Below, in pieces: positions 9,714-17,773 of a stretch of 64,000 nt of DNA (position 1 is its first letter; every line of letters begins with the position of its first letter). The stretch comes from Idiomarina rhizosphaerae (lineage in GTDB: Bacteria > Pseudomonadota > Gammaproteobacteria > Enterobacterales > Alteromonadaceae). The notes under the pieces are model-generated. The model ran no database searches and was not told where the DNA came from. It saw only the letters and a list, made by a program, of their open reading frames with translations. The stretch covers positions 124,001 through 188,000 of the forward strand of contig NZ_JAMZDE010000003.1 of NCBI RefSeq assembly GCF_024159085.1, written 5' to 3'. A program made the position numbers and the translations under genes.

Positions 9714-10402
9714 TATTGATGTTCCTGAATGATGGTTTCTGCTAATTTGAAGTCATAAATATCGTCAATATCGATCGCCCGCTCTTTTGGTACTTCGACA
9801 CTGGTCACTTTGCCTGAAAAAATGCCGTAATGACTTAAAAGAAAATTGGGTGTAGTAACATAAACAACGGTTGTGATATCAAAAATAGTCGGTGCGTCTT
9901 GCCGGCGGACGATCTCCCCACGCGGCTTATTAACTAATTCAACCAAGCCTTCGCCTATCTGCTTAACCATATTGAAATATGGGCTGCGGCTGGCTGGCGT
10001 AATAGAAATACAGATATCTGCTCCCACGCTTTTACGCCTTGCAATCGCGCGTTCAACGTCGTCAATGCTTCTTAACGGACTTGTTGCAGGTAAACTAACA
10101 AAACCATCAAATTCGCCGTAATGCGTTTGAGCCCACTCAACTCCGTGACGCCATGATAGCCATTCAGGGCTAATATCACTCGCTAGTTTAGCTGGACGGT
10201 CAATTACAATGGCGCCGCCAGCGCGAGCCACCGCAGCTATCTCGATATCATCAGTTGAGACAAATACTTGGTCTATAGACGGAGAAGCAAATGCTGTATC
10301 GATGGAGTACTGTAACAGGGGTTTGCCCGCTAATGGTTTAATGTTTTTTCCCGGCAGTCCTTTTGAGCCGCCGCGAGCAAATATAAATGCAAAGTTTTTC
10401 AT
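9713..10402 (-). CDS. legF: CMP-legionaminic acid synthetase-type cytidylyltransferase
   Basis: Acylneuraminate cytidylyltransferase of 229 residues that activates a nonulosonic acid with CTP. The signature [17 protein letters not shown] is at residues 8-24. SLPATSPLR and the late ERAIDIDD motif with metal-binding Asp residues complete the family pattern. It sits among legI, legG, legC and legB homologues, so CMP-legionaminic acid or a close relative is the likely product. A second, separate cytidylyltransferase occurs at 35,224-35,913. Confidence 0.85.
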   Translation of the reverse strand: MKNFAFIFARGGSKGLPGKNIKPLAGKPLLQYSIDTAFASPSIDQVFVSTDDIEIAAVARAGGAIVIDRPAKLASDISPEWLSWRHGVEWAQTHYGEFDGFVSLPATSPLRSIDDVERAIARRKSVGADICISITPASRSPYFNMVKQIGEGLVELVNKPRGEIVRRQDAPTIFDITTVVYVTTPNFLLSHYGIFSGKVTSVEVPKERAIDIDDIYDFKLAETIIQEHQ

Positions 10403-10409
10403 AGAGTGT

Positions 10410-11408
10410 TTAGCCTTTCAAATCGACAGGGACCGATTTAATAGGAGAGCCCTTCTTTATCTGTTCTATTAACTCGATGTTTTTTACTGCTTCCACCACA
10501 GGCATACACTGATTAGGTTGGTTATGGATACACGCAACGAAATCCATAATCATGGCAGTATACATTTGATTTTTATCCCATTGAGGTGCGCTATATAGCA
10601 CTTGGTTTTCTTGAGCAGAGATAAAGCGGATTTCATTGTTCATTAAATCCCACTCCAAAGCTCCGTAGCTACCAACAAAACGGCACTGGCGATAGGCCGT
10701 ACGCTGCAAGAAATCCAGATGAACATGCACTACTGCTTTTTCACGTGTGCTTAACATCAAATCGACACTGTCTTCGACATCTAAGCCTAATTCTTGCGTT
10801 TTTCGCAAAATCGCATGCTCTAGGGTAACATCTCCAAGAAGCCACCGCGTGTAATCCAGTTCGTGGCTCAATTCTAACAAAGCGCCACCGCCCAATTCTG
10901 CTCGCGCAGACACGCTTTCACGGTAATCTTTGTTTGGCCGCCAATCAGGTAGATACTGACCAATTTCAACACTAGAGTGGTATAATTGCCCTAGCTTGCC
11001 TGATGCAAGAATTGCTTTCATTTCTAGCACGGAAGATAGATAACGCAAACAGTAACCAACAGCCACAGGAGTTTGATAACGAGTTATGGCAGCTTGTAAA
11101 GCCTTAGCATCTTCTAATGTTGCTGTGACTGGCTTTTCGATAAGCACTGGTATGCCAGCTTCAATAAGAGGTATCGCATGGGCTGCATGAAAGGGCGCAG
11201 GAGAAGCAACAATAACTAGCTCAACTTGTTCTTCTATCAAAGCTTCAATTGAGCTAACCAATTGGTCTGCATTACTTATCACTTCCCTCGGAATACGGCC
11301 GCTAGCAGACATGCAATACAAGCACGCTTTGGGAAATAGCTGCTTTAAATTTCGTCGATGCCGATCGGATATATTCCCTAATCCCACAACAGCAACTTTG
11401 TTCATCAA
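10410..11408 (-). CDS. ptmF: Gfo/Idh/MocA family oxidoreductase, PtmF-like
   Basis: NAD(P)-dependent dehydrogenase of 332 residues. It has an N-terminal Rossmann motif VAVVGLGNISDRH and the family EKP motif in PVLIEKPVTATLED (about residue 92). A GGGALLELSHELD segment corresponds to the catalytic helix. It lies between ptmE and the CMP-sugar synthetase, which is where ptmF lies in Campylobacter jejuni. A role in making the GDP-glucosamine branch precursor is therefore likely but inferred. It overlaps the upstream gene by 4 bases. Confidence 0.68.
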   Translation of the reverse strand: MMNKVAVVGLGNISDRHRRNLKQLFPKACLYCMSASGRIPREVISNADQLVSSIEALIEEQVELVIVASPAPFHAAHAIPLIEAGIPVLIEKPVTATLEDAKALQAAITRYQTPVAVGYCLRYLSSVLEMKAILASGKLGQLYHSSVEIGQYLPDWRPNKDYRESVSARAELGGGALLELSHELDYTRWLLGDVTLEHAILRKTQELGLDVEDSVDLMLSTREKAVVHVHLDFLQRTAYRQCRFVGSYGALEWDLMNNEIRFISAQENQVLYSAPQWDKNQMYTAMIMDFVACIHNQPNQCMPVVEAVKNIELIEQIKKGSPIKSVPVDLKG

Positions 11409-12460
11409 CCTAACCCTAACGTATAAATATCTTCTTGTGCACGATTAAACTCATCCATGCGACCAATATCTAACCAATACTCATGTATAGGAAACATCAG
11501 TACGTCTTCATTTTTATCGATATAGCTTTGCAACAGCGTTGGCATATCAATACGCAGGTTCTTTTCAACGCGACGAAACACTTTCGGCTCAATGACATAA
11601 ATGCCCGCGTTGACAAAGAAGCGTTGAACCGGCTTTTCTTCCATACTGACGATACGTTCGCCATCACCAACTATAACTCCATAAGGCACCTGGTAGTCGT
11701 ATTCCCGGACGCACATAGTTGCTAGTGCATTATTCGTCGTATGAAAATCTAAGACGCGTTCAAAATCTACTGTGGTTAGCACATCGCCGTTAACCATAAT
11801 TAAGGGTAATTCGGGCGTACTATCAGGAAGCAAGCCAAGTGCTCCGCCGGTACCTAGCGGACTCTCTTCGTGTACGTAGGTAATATTAATATTCCATTGA
11901 CTGCCGTCGCCAAAATAGTTTTTTATCACGTCGGGCAAATAATGAGTTGAAATATAAAAGTTGGAGAATCCAGATTTAATGAAGTTAAGTAGCAAGGTTT
12001 CCAGAATGGGTCGCTCACCCACTTTCAACATTGGCTTGGGTGTGTCATCAGTAAGGGGCCGTAAGCGAGTACCAAACCCACCTGCCATGATAAACACTGG
12101 GTTCTCATACTCTTGCGTGCTTTTTGCTTGCTGCAGAGTTTGTAAGCCAACCAGCTTCTCTTCATCGAGCACAGGTACCGCTAGAATGCTTTTACTTTGC
12201 ATCAGCGCAATAGCGTCTTTTCGCGATAGGCTGTTTGCAACGGTTGTCGGTGATGTATTCATTATCGTCTCAACTTCATTTTCCAGACCGACACCTTTCA
12301 ATAAAGCGCGGCGAATATCGCCATCTGTTACGATACCCAGCAGCTTCATTGAGTCATCACACACCAAAACTATGCGCAATCCTTCCTTATCGAGTCTTTG
12401 TAGCGCTTCTTTAACAGAAACCGATGGTGCGACAACGACATTGCGCCAATCATAACTCAT
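11405..12460 (-). CDS. ptmE: CBS-nucleotidyltransferase fusion, PtmE-like
   Basis: Protein of 351 residues with two N-terminal CBS motifs (about 8-115) followed by a sugar-phosphate nucleotidyltransferase domain. The nucleotide-binding signature is MAGGFGTRLRPLT (about 125-137), followed by KPMLKVGERPILE. In Campylobacter the same architecture (PtmE) makes GDP-glucosamine for legionaminic acid. This supports a GDP-sugar rather than UDP-sugar route here. The CBS pair probably senses a nucleotide, which is inference. The start lies 4 bases downstream of the legH stop. Confidence 0.8.
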   Translation of the reverse strand: MSYDWRNVVVAPSVSVKEALQRLDKEGLRIVLVCDDSMKLLGIVTDGDIRRALLKGVGLENEVETIMNTSPTTVANSLSRKDAIALMQSKSILAVPVLDEEKLVGLQTLQQAKSTQEYENPVFIMAGGFGTRLRPLTDDTPKPMLKVGERPILETLLLNFIKSGFSNFYISTHYLPDVIKNYFGDGSQWNINITYVHEESPLGTGGALGLLPDSTPELPLIMVNGDVLTTVDFERVLDFHTTNNALATMCVREYDYQVPYGVIVGDGERIVSMEEKPVQRFFVNAGIYVIEPKVFRRVEKNLRIDMPTLLQSYIDKNEDVLMFPIHEYWLDIGRMDEFNRAQEDIYTLGLG

Positions 12461-12464
12461 TCTA

Positions 12465-13103
12465 TTAGCTTCCCTCTTTAATAAACGACTTTGCAGGATA
12501 ATGTACAGATGTAGCAGATAAATTTTGTTTAACTACTGAACCAGCTCCAACAATTGCTCCTTCAGCAATTGAAACGCCTTGAATTACAACGGCACCAGCG
12601 CCTACATGCACATTGTCACCAATGGACACATTTCCACAAATTATTGCGCCTGGAGCAATATGGCAATTTGAGCCTATAACCACATCGTGCTCTATAATAG
12701 CTCCAGTATTTACAATGGTATTAGCTCCCACCTCGCAAGCGTTTAAAGTTGCTCGAGGGAGCACTTGGCAACCTTCCGAAAGCTGTACATACTTCGATAA
12801 TGTCGCCGTACTCGAAACGACGGTAGCAAATGAATAACCTGCACTCTTAAAACGCTTAAATAATTGCTCACGCAGTTTTGCATCATTTGGCAGCGACCCT
12901 ACAGCGTTCACTAACTTTATACTATCGGGCTCATAAGCTTCTACATCATCGTCATGGTGTAGGTGTTTGACTCCTTGAAATTCAGGAACTTGCCTTAGTT
13001 CGGGTGCAACGATAGCCTCTATCATCCCCCCCTGACTACATAAGGTTTCAATTAAAACCCTCGCATGACCTCCGCCACCGAGAATCAAAAAAGACTTAGT
13101 CAA
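12465..13103 (-). CDS. legH: PglD/NeuD-type sugar N-acetyltransferase
   Basis: Acetyltransferase of about 212 residues. An N-terminal nucleotide-sugar-binding segment ILGGGGHARVLIETL is followed by a left-handed beta-helix of hexapeptide repeats (for example VIGSNCHIAPGAIICGNVSI). This is the layout of PglD/NeuD proteins, which acetylate the 4-amino group of UDP- or GDP-linked sugars. The proposed start is a TTG at 13103. It has a GGAG Shine-Dalgarno 8-9 bases upstream, overlaps the legI stop by 8 bases, and places the glycine-rich motif at the usual position. A longer start at 13145 is less likely. Confidence 0.8.
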   Translation of the reverse strand: MTKSFLILGGGGHARVLIETLCSQGGMIEAIVAPELRQVPEFQGVKHLHHDDDVEAYEPDSIKLVNAVGSLPNDAKLREQLFKRFKSAGYSFATVVSSTATLSKYVQLSEGCQVLPRATLNACEVGANTIVNTGAIIEHDVVIGSNCHIAPGAIICGNVSIGDNVHVGAGAVVIQGVSIAEGAIVGAGSVVKQNLSATSVHYPAKSFIKEGS

Positions 13104-14169
13104 GTAGCAAGTCTCCTGCTTCGTAGTTGTGCCGACTTTGCTCACCTACTATTTGCCAATAATCATAAGGTGAACGACCACCACCCGGTCGTTTTATAGC
13201 AATATCTTCGGCCTTAATTACCTGACCTTTTTCTATTGACCGCGCTGCTACCAAACTTTTACGGGCAATATTTTTATTGTTTACTTCTGATACCGTCGGG
13301 CGTTTAACACCGTCGCCCATTGCTTTTTCCACATCACGAATAGCTGTAACCATTTCAGCAAGGTCGTCAGGCTCTAATGACGCTTTGTGATCAGGCCCTT
13401 CCAAGTTTTGGTCTAAGGTGAAGTGTTTTTCTATAACACTCGCGCCCTTAGCAACAGCGGCTATAGGTATCGTAATACCACGGCTATGATCGGAATAGCC
13501 AACTTTTAATTTGAACGTACTAGCTATAGTGTCCATAGCGTTCAAGTTAATCTCTTCCATAGGCGCAGGATATTCTGTCGTGCAATGCAAAACCGTCACT
13601 TTTTCACGCAGAATTTGCTGCCCACTTTCTGATGCATATGCCGTTTCAAAATCTGCTCGAGTAGCTTGATTAGCAGTCGGATTTAAATAACCATAAGCAA
13701 TAACACCTAAAACCGATTCGATCTCGGCCATTGTTGCCATGCCTGTCGAAACAATTAAATCACACCCAGTTTGAGCATGCTTTAACACTAAGGGGGCATT
13801 AGTAATTTCGCCAGACGGTAATTTTAAACGTTTCAAACCTAAATCATTGACTAAAAAGTCCAGGCTTTCATCGTCGAATGCCGTTGAAAGAAACTCAATA
13901 CCTAGTTCATTACAATATGCTACCAATTCATAATGGAGTTCGTGACTCAATTCCAAACGTTGTAGCATTGCTAACTGGCTTTCTTCTTTACCAAGATTCT
14001 TTTTCTGGTAATTAGCCTGAGTTGCCTTCTCTGTGACAATGTTCTTCGCTTTAAATGTTTGAAATTTTACAATATCTGCTCCAGCTTTATGAGCTGAACT
14101 TACTAAATCACGAGCCAGCTTTGCATCACCATTATGGTTAACTCCTGCTTCAGCGATTATCAATGTCAT
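13096..14169 (-). CDS. legI: Nonulosonic acid synthase (legionaminic acid type)
   Basis: NeuB-family synthase of 357 residues. It condenses phosphoenolpyruvate with a 6-carbon N-acyl sugar to give a nonulosonic acid. The TIM barrel begins IIAEAGVNHNGD, and KFQTFKA, STGMATM, LHCTTEYPAP, GYSDHSRG and EKHFTLD mark the active site. A C-terminal antifreeze-like SAF domain (about 290-357) contains ARKSLVAARSIEKGQVI. Neighbouring legB, legC and legG make legionaminic acid more likely than sialic acid. It shares about 36 percent of its pattern by eye with the second NeuB at 34,173, so it is not a recent duplicate. Confidence 0.88.
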   Translation of the reverse strand: MTLIIAEAGVNHNGDAKLARDLVSSAHKAGADIVKFQTFKAKNIVTEKATQANYQKKNLGKEESQLAMLQRLELSHELHYELVAYCNELGIEFLSTAFDDESLDFLVNDLGLKRLKLPSGEITNAPLVLKHAQTGCDLIVSTGMATMAEIESVLGVIAYGYLNPTANQATRADFETAYASESGQQILREKVTVLHCTTEYPAPMEEINLNAMDTIASTFKLKVGYSDHSRGITIPIAAVAKGASVIEKHFTLDQNLEGPDHKASLEPDDLAEMVTAIRDVEKAMGDGVKRPTVSEVNNKNIARKSLVAARSIEKGQVIKAEDIAIKRPGGGRSPYDYWQIVGEQSRHNYEAGDLLLD

Positions 14170-14174
14170 TATTC

Positions 14175-15338
14175 TTAACCTTGTTCTGAATCTAAATCGT
14201 GAAATGTCTTTATGGTTGTTAAGTCGGCTTTACGAATTAGATTAAGGATTTTTTCACTAGCATTACCTTTACCGTAAGGATTAACCACCGAGCTTAATGC
14301 ATTAGACTTAAACATATCAATTGTTTGCTCTAACGCTTTCCTGATACCCACTTCACTTGGAGAACAGTTAACTACACTTTCGGCAGCAAGTCGTCCAAAC
14401 TGGCGCGTCCCTATATTTATAGTAGGCACTTTGAAAGAAGGAACCTCGATGATACCGCTGGATGAGTTACCGATAACAACTGTTGCATGCTTAACTGCGC
14501 TCAAATAACGGCGTTGACCTAACGAAGGAACGACAATAACCCTCTCTTTATGCTTTGCAGCATAAGCTTCTATCAAAGGGATAATCTTTCGCCCACCCTC
14601 ATCAGCGTTTGGATAAGTTATAATTACTTTAAGCCAAGGATAGGTGTCCAGAACCCTCGTAATATTTTCGAAAGCCTTTTCTGCAGGTTCATTTGCGAGT
14701 GTTACTGGATGATAAGTCACAATTGCAAAGTCGCCATCTAAAGAAAACTTTAAAGATTCGGATAGTTCCTGACGAGACATGAACTCAGAGCGCTTAAGAT
14801 GATCGAGTCCTATAGCTCCTACATTGATAACCCTTTCAGGGGCTTCACCTAATTGTATGACTCGTTTGCGATAGCTTTCAGTGGAGGTTGCGTGTAACAA
14901 ACTTAATTTACTTATCGCATGCCGAATAGCATCATCATAAGCGCCTTCGGTTATCTCGCCTCCGTGAATGTGCAGCACCGGCACACGCATTAGCATAGCG
15001 GCTTGCGTCACTCCCAGTGCTTCATAGCGGTCGCCCAAAACAACCAAAATATCCGGCTGTTGCCGCTCAAGGGCGTCAGCATACCCAATAATACCTAGTC
15101 CTAGGCTTTTTACAGTGCCTACCGCCGAATCTGATGAAAGTAACATTTCAATTTTTTCAGAAATTTCAAAACCATCAGCTTCTATCTGATCTGCGGTATG
15201 ACCAAACTCTGGAGATAAATGGGAACCAGAAACCAGCAACTTCAGTTCTAAATCATCTGCACCTTGAATGTCTTTCAGCAACCAATACAAAAGTCCATAT
15301 TCAGCTCGAGTTCCTGTGAATACTGCGACTTTTTTCAT
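14175..15338 (-). CDS. legG: Hydrolysing NDP-sugar 2-epimerase, NeuC/LegG family
   Basis: GT-B fold enzyme of about 387 residues. It hydrolyses and 2-epimerises an NDP-amino sugar to the free manno sugar used by the synthase. Conserved segments are FTGTRAEYGLL at the N-terminus, VLGDRYEALG, HIHGGE and GNSSSGIIEVPSF. The ATG at 15338 is chosen because it places the family N-terminus at residue 1; a longer start at 15377 would overlap legC by 29 bases. In the Campylobacter pathway the substrate is GDP-linked, and the ptmE homologue here suggests the same. Confidence 0.87.
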   Translation of the reverse strand: MKKVAVFTGTRAEYGLLYWLLKDIQGADDLELKLLVSGSHLSPEFGHTADQIEADGFEISEKIEMLLSSDSAVGTVKSLGLGIIGYADALERQQPDILVVLGDRYEALGVTQAAMLMRVPVLHIHGGEITEGAYDDAIRHAISKLSLLHATSTESYRKRVIQLGEAPERVINVGAIGLDHLKRSEFMSRQELSESLKFSLDGDFAIVTYHPVTLANEPAEKAFENITRVLDTYPWLKVIITYPNADEGGRKIIPLIEAYAAKHKERVIVVPSLGQRRYLSAVKHATVVIGNSSSGIIEVPSFKVPTINIGTRQFGRLAAESVVNCSPSEVGIRKALEQTIDMFKSNALSSVVNPYGKGNASEKILNLIRKADLTTIKTFHDLDSEQG

Positions 15339-15348
15339 AGTAATTCCG

Positions 15349-16491
15349 TTATCTAAAAATTGGTGAACTAGGAACATTTACAAGACGCGCTTCTATATCT
15401 TCGGATACTTCCAAGTCGCCTCTTAAACACTGTGCAAACATAGGTAACTTATGCATAAGCTGCCATATGGGTCGGCACATTATGCCTGCACTGTTTTGCT
15501 CTTCGAGCAAAGCATTGCGTGCACTTTTATCTTCACAAAGTATTGCGTTGAGCCAAAAGTTGGAGTGACTATGGCTTGGTTCATCGACAAACTCGTAGTT
15601 CGAACCTTTAAAGAACTCTCTATACTGATTAGCCAGTTCACGTTTCTGTTCTAAGAATACAGGCAACCTTTGCATCTGAGCACAACCAAGTGCTGCGTTT
15701 AAGTTCGGCATCCGATAGTTAAAACCGGGTTCATCATGATAAAACTCATAAGGGTGAGGTACTTTAGCAGTAGTCGTAATATGTTTCGTGTGCCGGCCGT
15801 CAACATCATTAGCGCAAAGCACCATACCGCCACCGCCAGTTGTAATAATTTTATTACCGTTGAAACTTAAAGCGGCAAACTCACCAATTGTGCCTGTGTG
15901 TTTACCCTTATAATAAGAACCTAAGCTCTCTGCAGCGTCTTCCACTAGCGTAATATGCCACTTCTGACAAATACGTTGTATTTCATCCAAATGCACTGAG
16001 TGACCAAATGTATGCATTGGAACAGCCGCTTTTATTACCTGCCTGGATTCTTTATGGATACACCGTTCACCATCTAGTTTGGCGTTATGCTCAAGGAAAG
16101 ACTCTAGCGCGATGGGGCAAAGCCCTAAGGTCTCACGTGATGCATCTACAAATACAGGGGCAGCACCCATATGGTGAATAGCATTACAGGTTGCAACAAA
16201 AGTTAATGCTTGAGTAATTACCAAATCGCCCTGTTTTACACCTGCCATATAAAGTGCAGTATGCAGTGCAGCGGTTCCATTAACTGTAGCTACTGCTTTT
16301 GGGCTTTCAGTAAAACGCTCAATTTCTCTTTCAAATTCGTCAACGTACTTACCAACGCTCGACACAAAGGTTGTTTCAATGGTGTCTAGCACATTGGATT
16401 TTTCCTGGTCGCCAAATGTTGGAGCATGAAGCGGAATGAAATCCTTCGTTTTATAAAGAGAACGAATAAACTCGCTTAAATGATGTGACAT
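15349..16491 (-). CDS. legC: DegT/DnrJ/EryC1 aminotransferase (LegC type)
   Basis: PLP-dependent sugar aminotransferase of 380 residues. It adds the 4-amino group to the 4-keto-6-deoxy sugar made by the LegB dehydratase. Characteristic segments are NGTAALHTAL, VEDAAESLGSYYKGKHTG and the Schiff-base lysine in FNGNKIITTGGGG (about residue 222). It is followed by legG and preceded by legB, the expected pathway order. The C-terminus is close to the legG start, with an 11-base gap. Confidence 0.87.
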   Translation of the reverse strand: MSHHLSEFIRSLYKTKDFIPLHAPTFGDQEKSNVLDTIETTFVSSVGKYVDEFEREIERFTESPKAVATVNGTAALHTALYMAGVKQGDLVITQALTFVATCNAIHHMGAAPVFVDASRETLGLCPIALESFLEHNAKLDGERCIHKESRQVIKAAVPMHTFGHSVHLDEIQRICQKWHITLVEDAAESLGSYYKGKHTGTIGEFAALSFNGNKIITTGGGGMVLCANDVDGRHTKHITTTAKVPHPYEFYHDEPGFNYRMPNLNAALGCAQMQRLPVFLEQKRELANQYREFFKGSNYEFVDEPSHSHSNFWLNAILCEDKSARNALLEEQNSAGIMCRPIWQLMHKLPMFAQCLRGDLEVSEDIEARLVNVPSSPIFR

Positions 16492-16503
16492 ACTTTTCTC
16501 AAA

Positions 16504-17694
16504 TTACATTTTACTGTCGAGATATTTACCCATCTCTTTATGACCGAATGCAGGTATCATTTCGTGAAATAGCTTTACTATGTCTTCTTTCGTCCAGGAG
16601 TGAGAGGTTCGTAGTTCATTAATTTCTTTACTGAAATGCTCTAACAGCTTTTCATCATAAATAGCGTCATTTTTAATCACCCCAATGTTGCTAAACCGAT
16701 CCATATCCAGCACTTCATTTTCTGTGAAGAACTCTTCAAAGTCCTTTTCTCCGGTTGTGTCGCTGGAAGTAAACAAACAAGGCCATTTCCCCTGTTCCGG
16801 TAAGGTCTTAATAAACTCTCTGGCTTCGTCTTCAGAACTACAAGGATAAGGTTCATAACCGATACTTCTCAAATACTTCTCTGCAATTTCAGAAAATGTA
16901 ATTAAATGAAGCGCTTCGCTTAATTTAGGGAAAAATATATCTCTATTTTCACCAAACAAGCACGACATTAAGCACAACTCGCCAGATTCTTGCGGAGTAA
17001 CGAAGTAACGTTTAATGTCGTTCGGGGCAACTATAGGTTGTTTTTTCTGAATTCTTTGGTTAAACCCATGCAAAAGAGAGCCGTCTGAAAAAGCTACGTT
17101 AGCAAAGCGAGCAGTCGATATTTCGATTAACTCACTGCCCCGCATAAGAAACATTTCCATAATACGTTTTGAAGCTCCCATCATATTGACAGGATTTGCG
17201 GCTTTGTCAGTAGAGACACAAAAGTACTTTCGCGCCCCAGCCTCTTTCGACTGCTCTAGCGTCTTAACGGTATTAAAAATATTAGTTTCTATCATCCTCA
17301 TAAGCGTATAAGGATCTTTTTCACTTCTCACATGCTTTAGCGCGGAAAGGTTCAGTACGTAATCATACTGCCCATCTTTTTTTATAAACGCAGTATATTC
17401 CAGAGAGCCAATATCTAAGGCGAATGTTTGAAAGTCACCCTCTATATAACCAATAGAACTTCTCAAGTCTCTGACAAGCTCAACCAAATTATTCTCACTA
17501 ATATCAACTGCATGAAGTTTTTGGGGGTTTCTTTTAAATATTTCCTTGGTAACTGCTTGACCAATTGAACCAGCCGCACCAATAACCAAAAAAGACGAAG
17601 ATTCAATTATCGCTCTTGTCGTTTTTTCACTAACACTAATATCTTTAATAAATAGTGGAGTTTCTCGCCCAACCAAACCTAAAATATCTTGCAT
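16504..17694 (-). CDS. legB: NDP-N-acetylglucosamine 4,6-dehydratase (LegB/PglF-like)
   Basis: Soluble CapD/FlaA1-type SDR dehydratase of 396 residues and first dedicated step of the legionaminic pathway. The cofactor motif is GAAGSIGQAVT. The active-site block is STDKAANPVNMMGASKR, where the usual Tyr of the YxxxK motif is Met, as in 4,6-dehydratases of this family. It lacks the N-terminal membrane helices of PglF. The start is 79 bases downstream of the flippase stop in the same direction. Confidence 0.83.
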   Translation of the reverse strand: MQDILGLVGRETPLFIKDISVSEKTTRAIIESSSFLVIGAAGSIGQAVTKEIFKRNPQKLHAVDISENNLVELVRDLRSSIGYIEGDFQTFALDIGSLEYTAFIKKDGQYDYVLNLSALKHVRSEKDPYTLMRMIETNIFNTVKTLEQSKEAGARKYFCVSTDKAANPVNMMGASKRIMEMFLMRGSELIEISTARFANVAFSDGSLLHGFNQRIQKKQPIVAPNDIKRYFVTPQESGELCLMSCLFGENRDIFFPKLSEALHLITFSEIAEKYLRSIGYEPYPCSSEDEAREFIKTLPEQGKWPCLFTSSDTTGEKDFEEFFTENEVLDMDRFSNIGVIKNDAIYDEKLLEHFSKEINELRTSHSWTKEDIVKLFHEMIPAFGHKEMGKYLDSKM

Positions 17695-17773
17695 ACTTGC
17701 AGCCTTATATCGAATATTCTAATTAGTCAACCTTCAATACACTGAAAAGTTCAAAGCACTATTATTTGCATAT

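Noticed and set aside
11961-12455. Long antisense frame of 164 codons across ptmE
   Set aside because: It lies wholly inside a well-supported gene and its protein is rich in Ser, Arg and Pro without a domain, as expected of a shadow frame.
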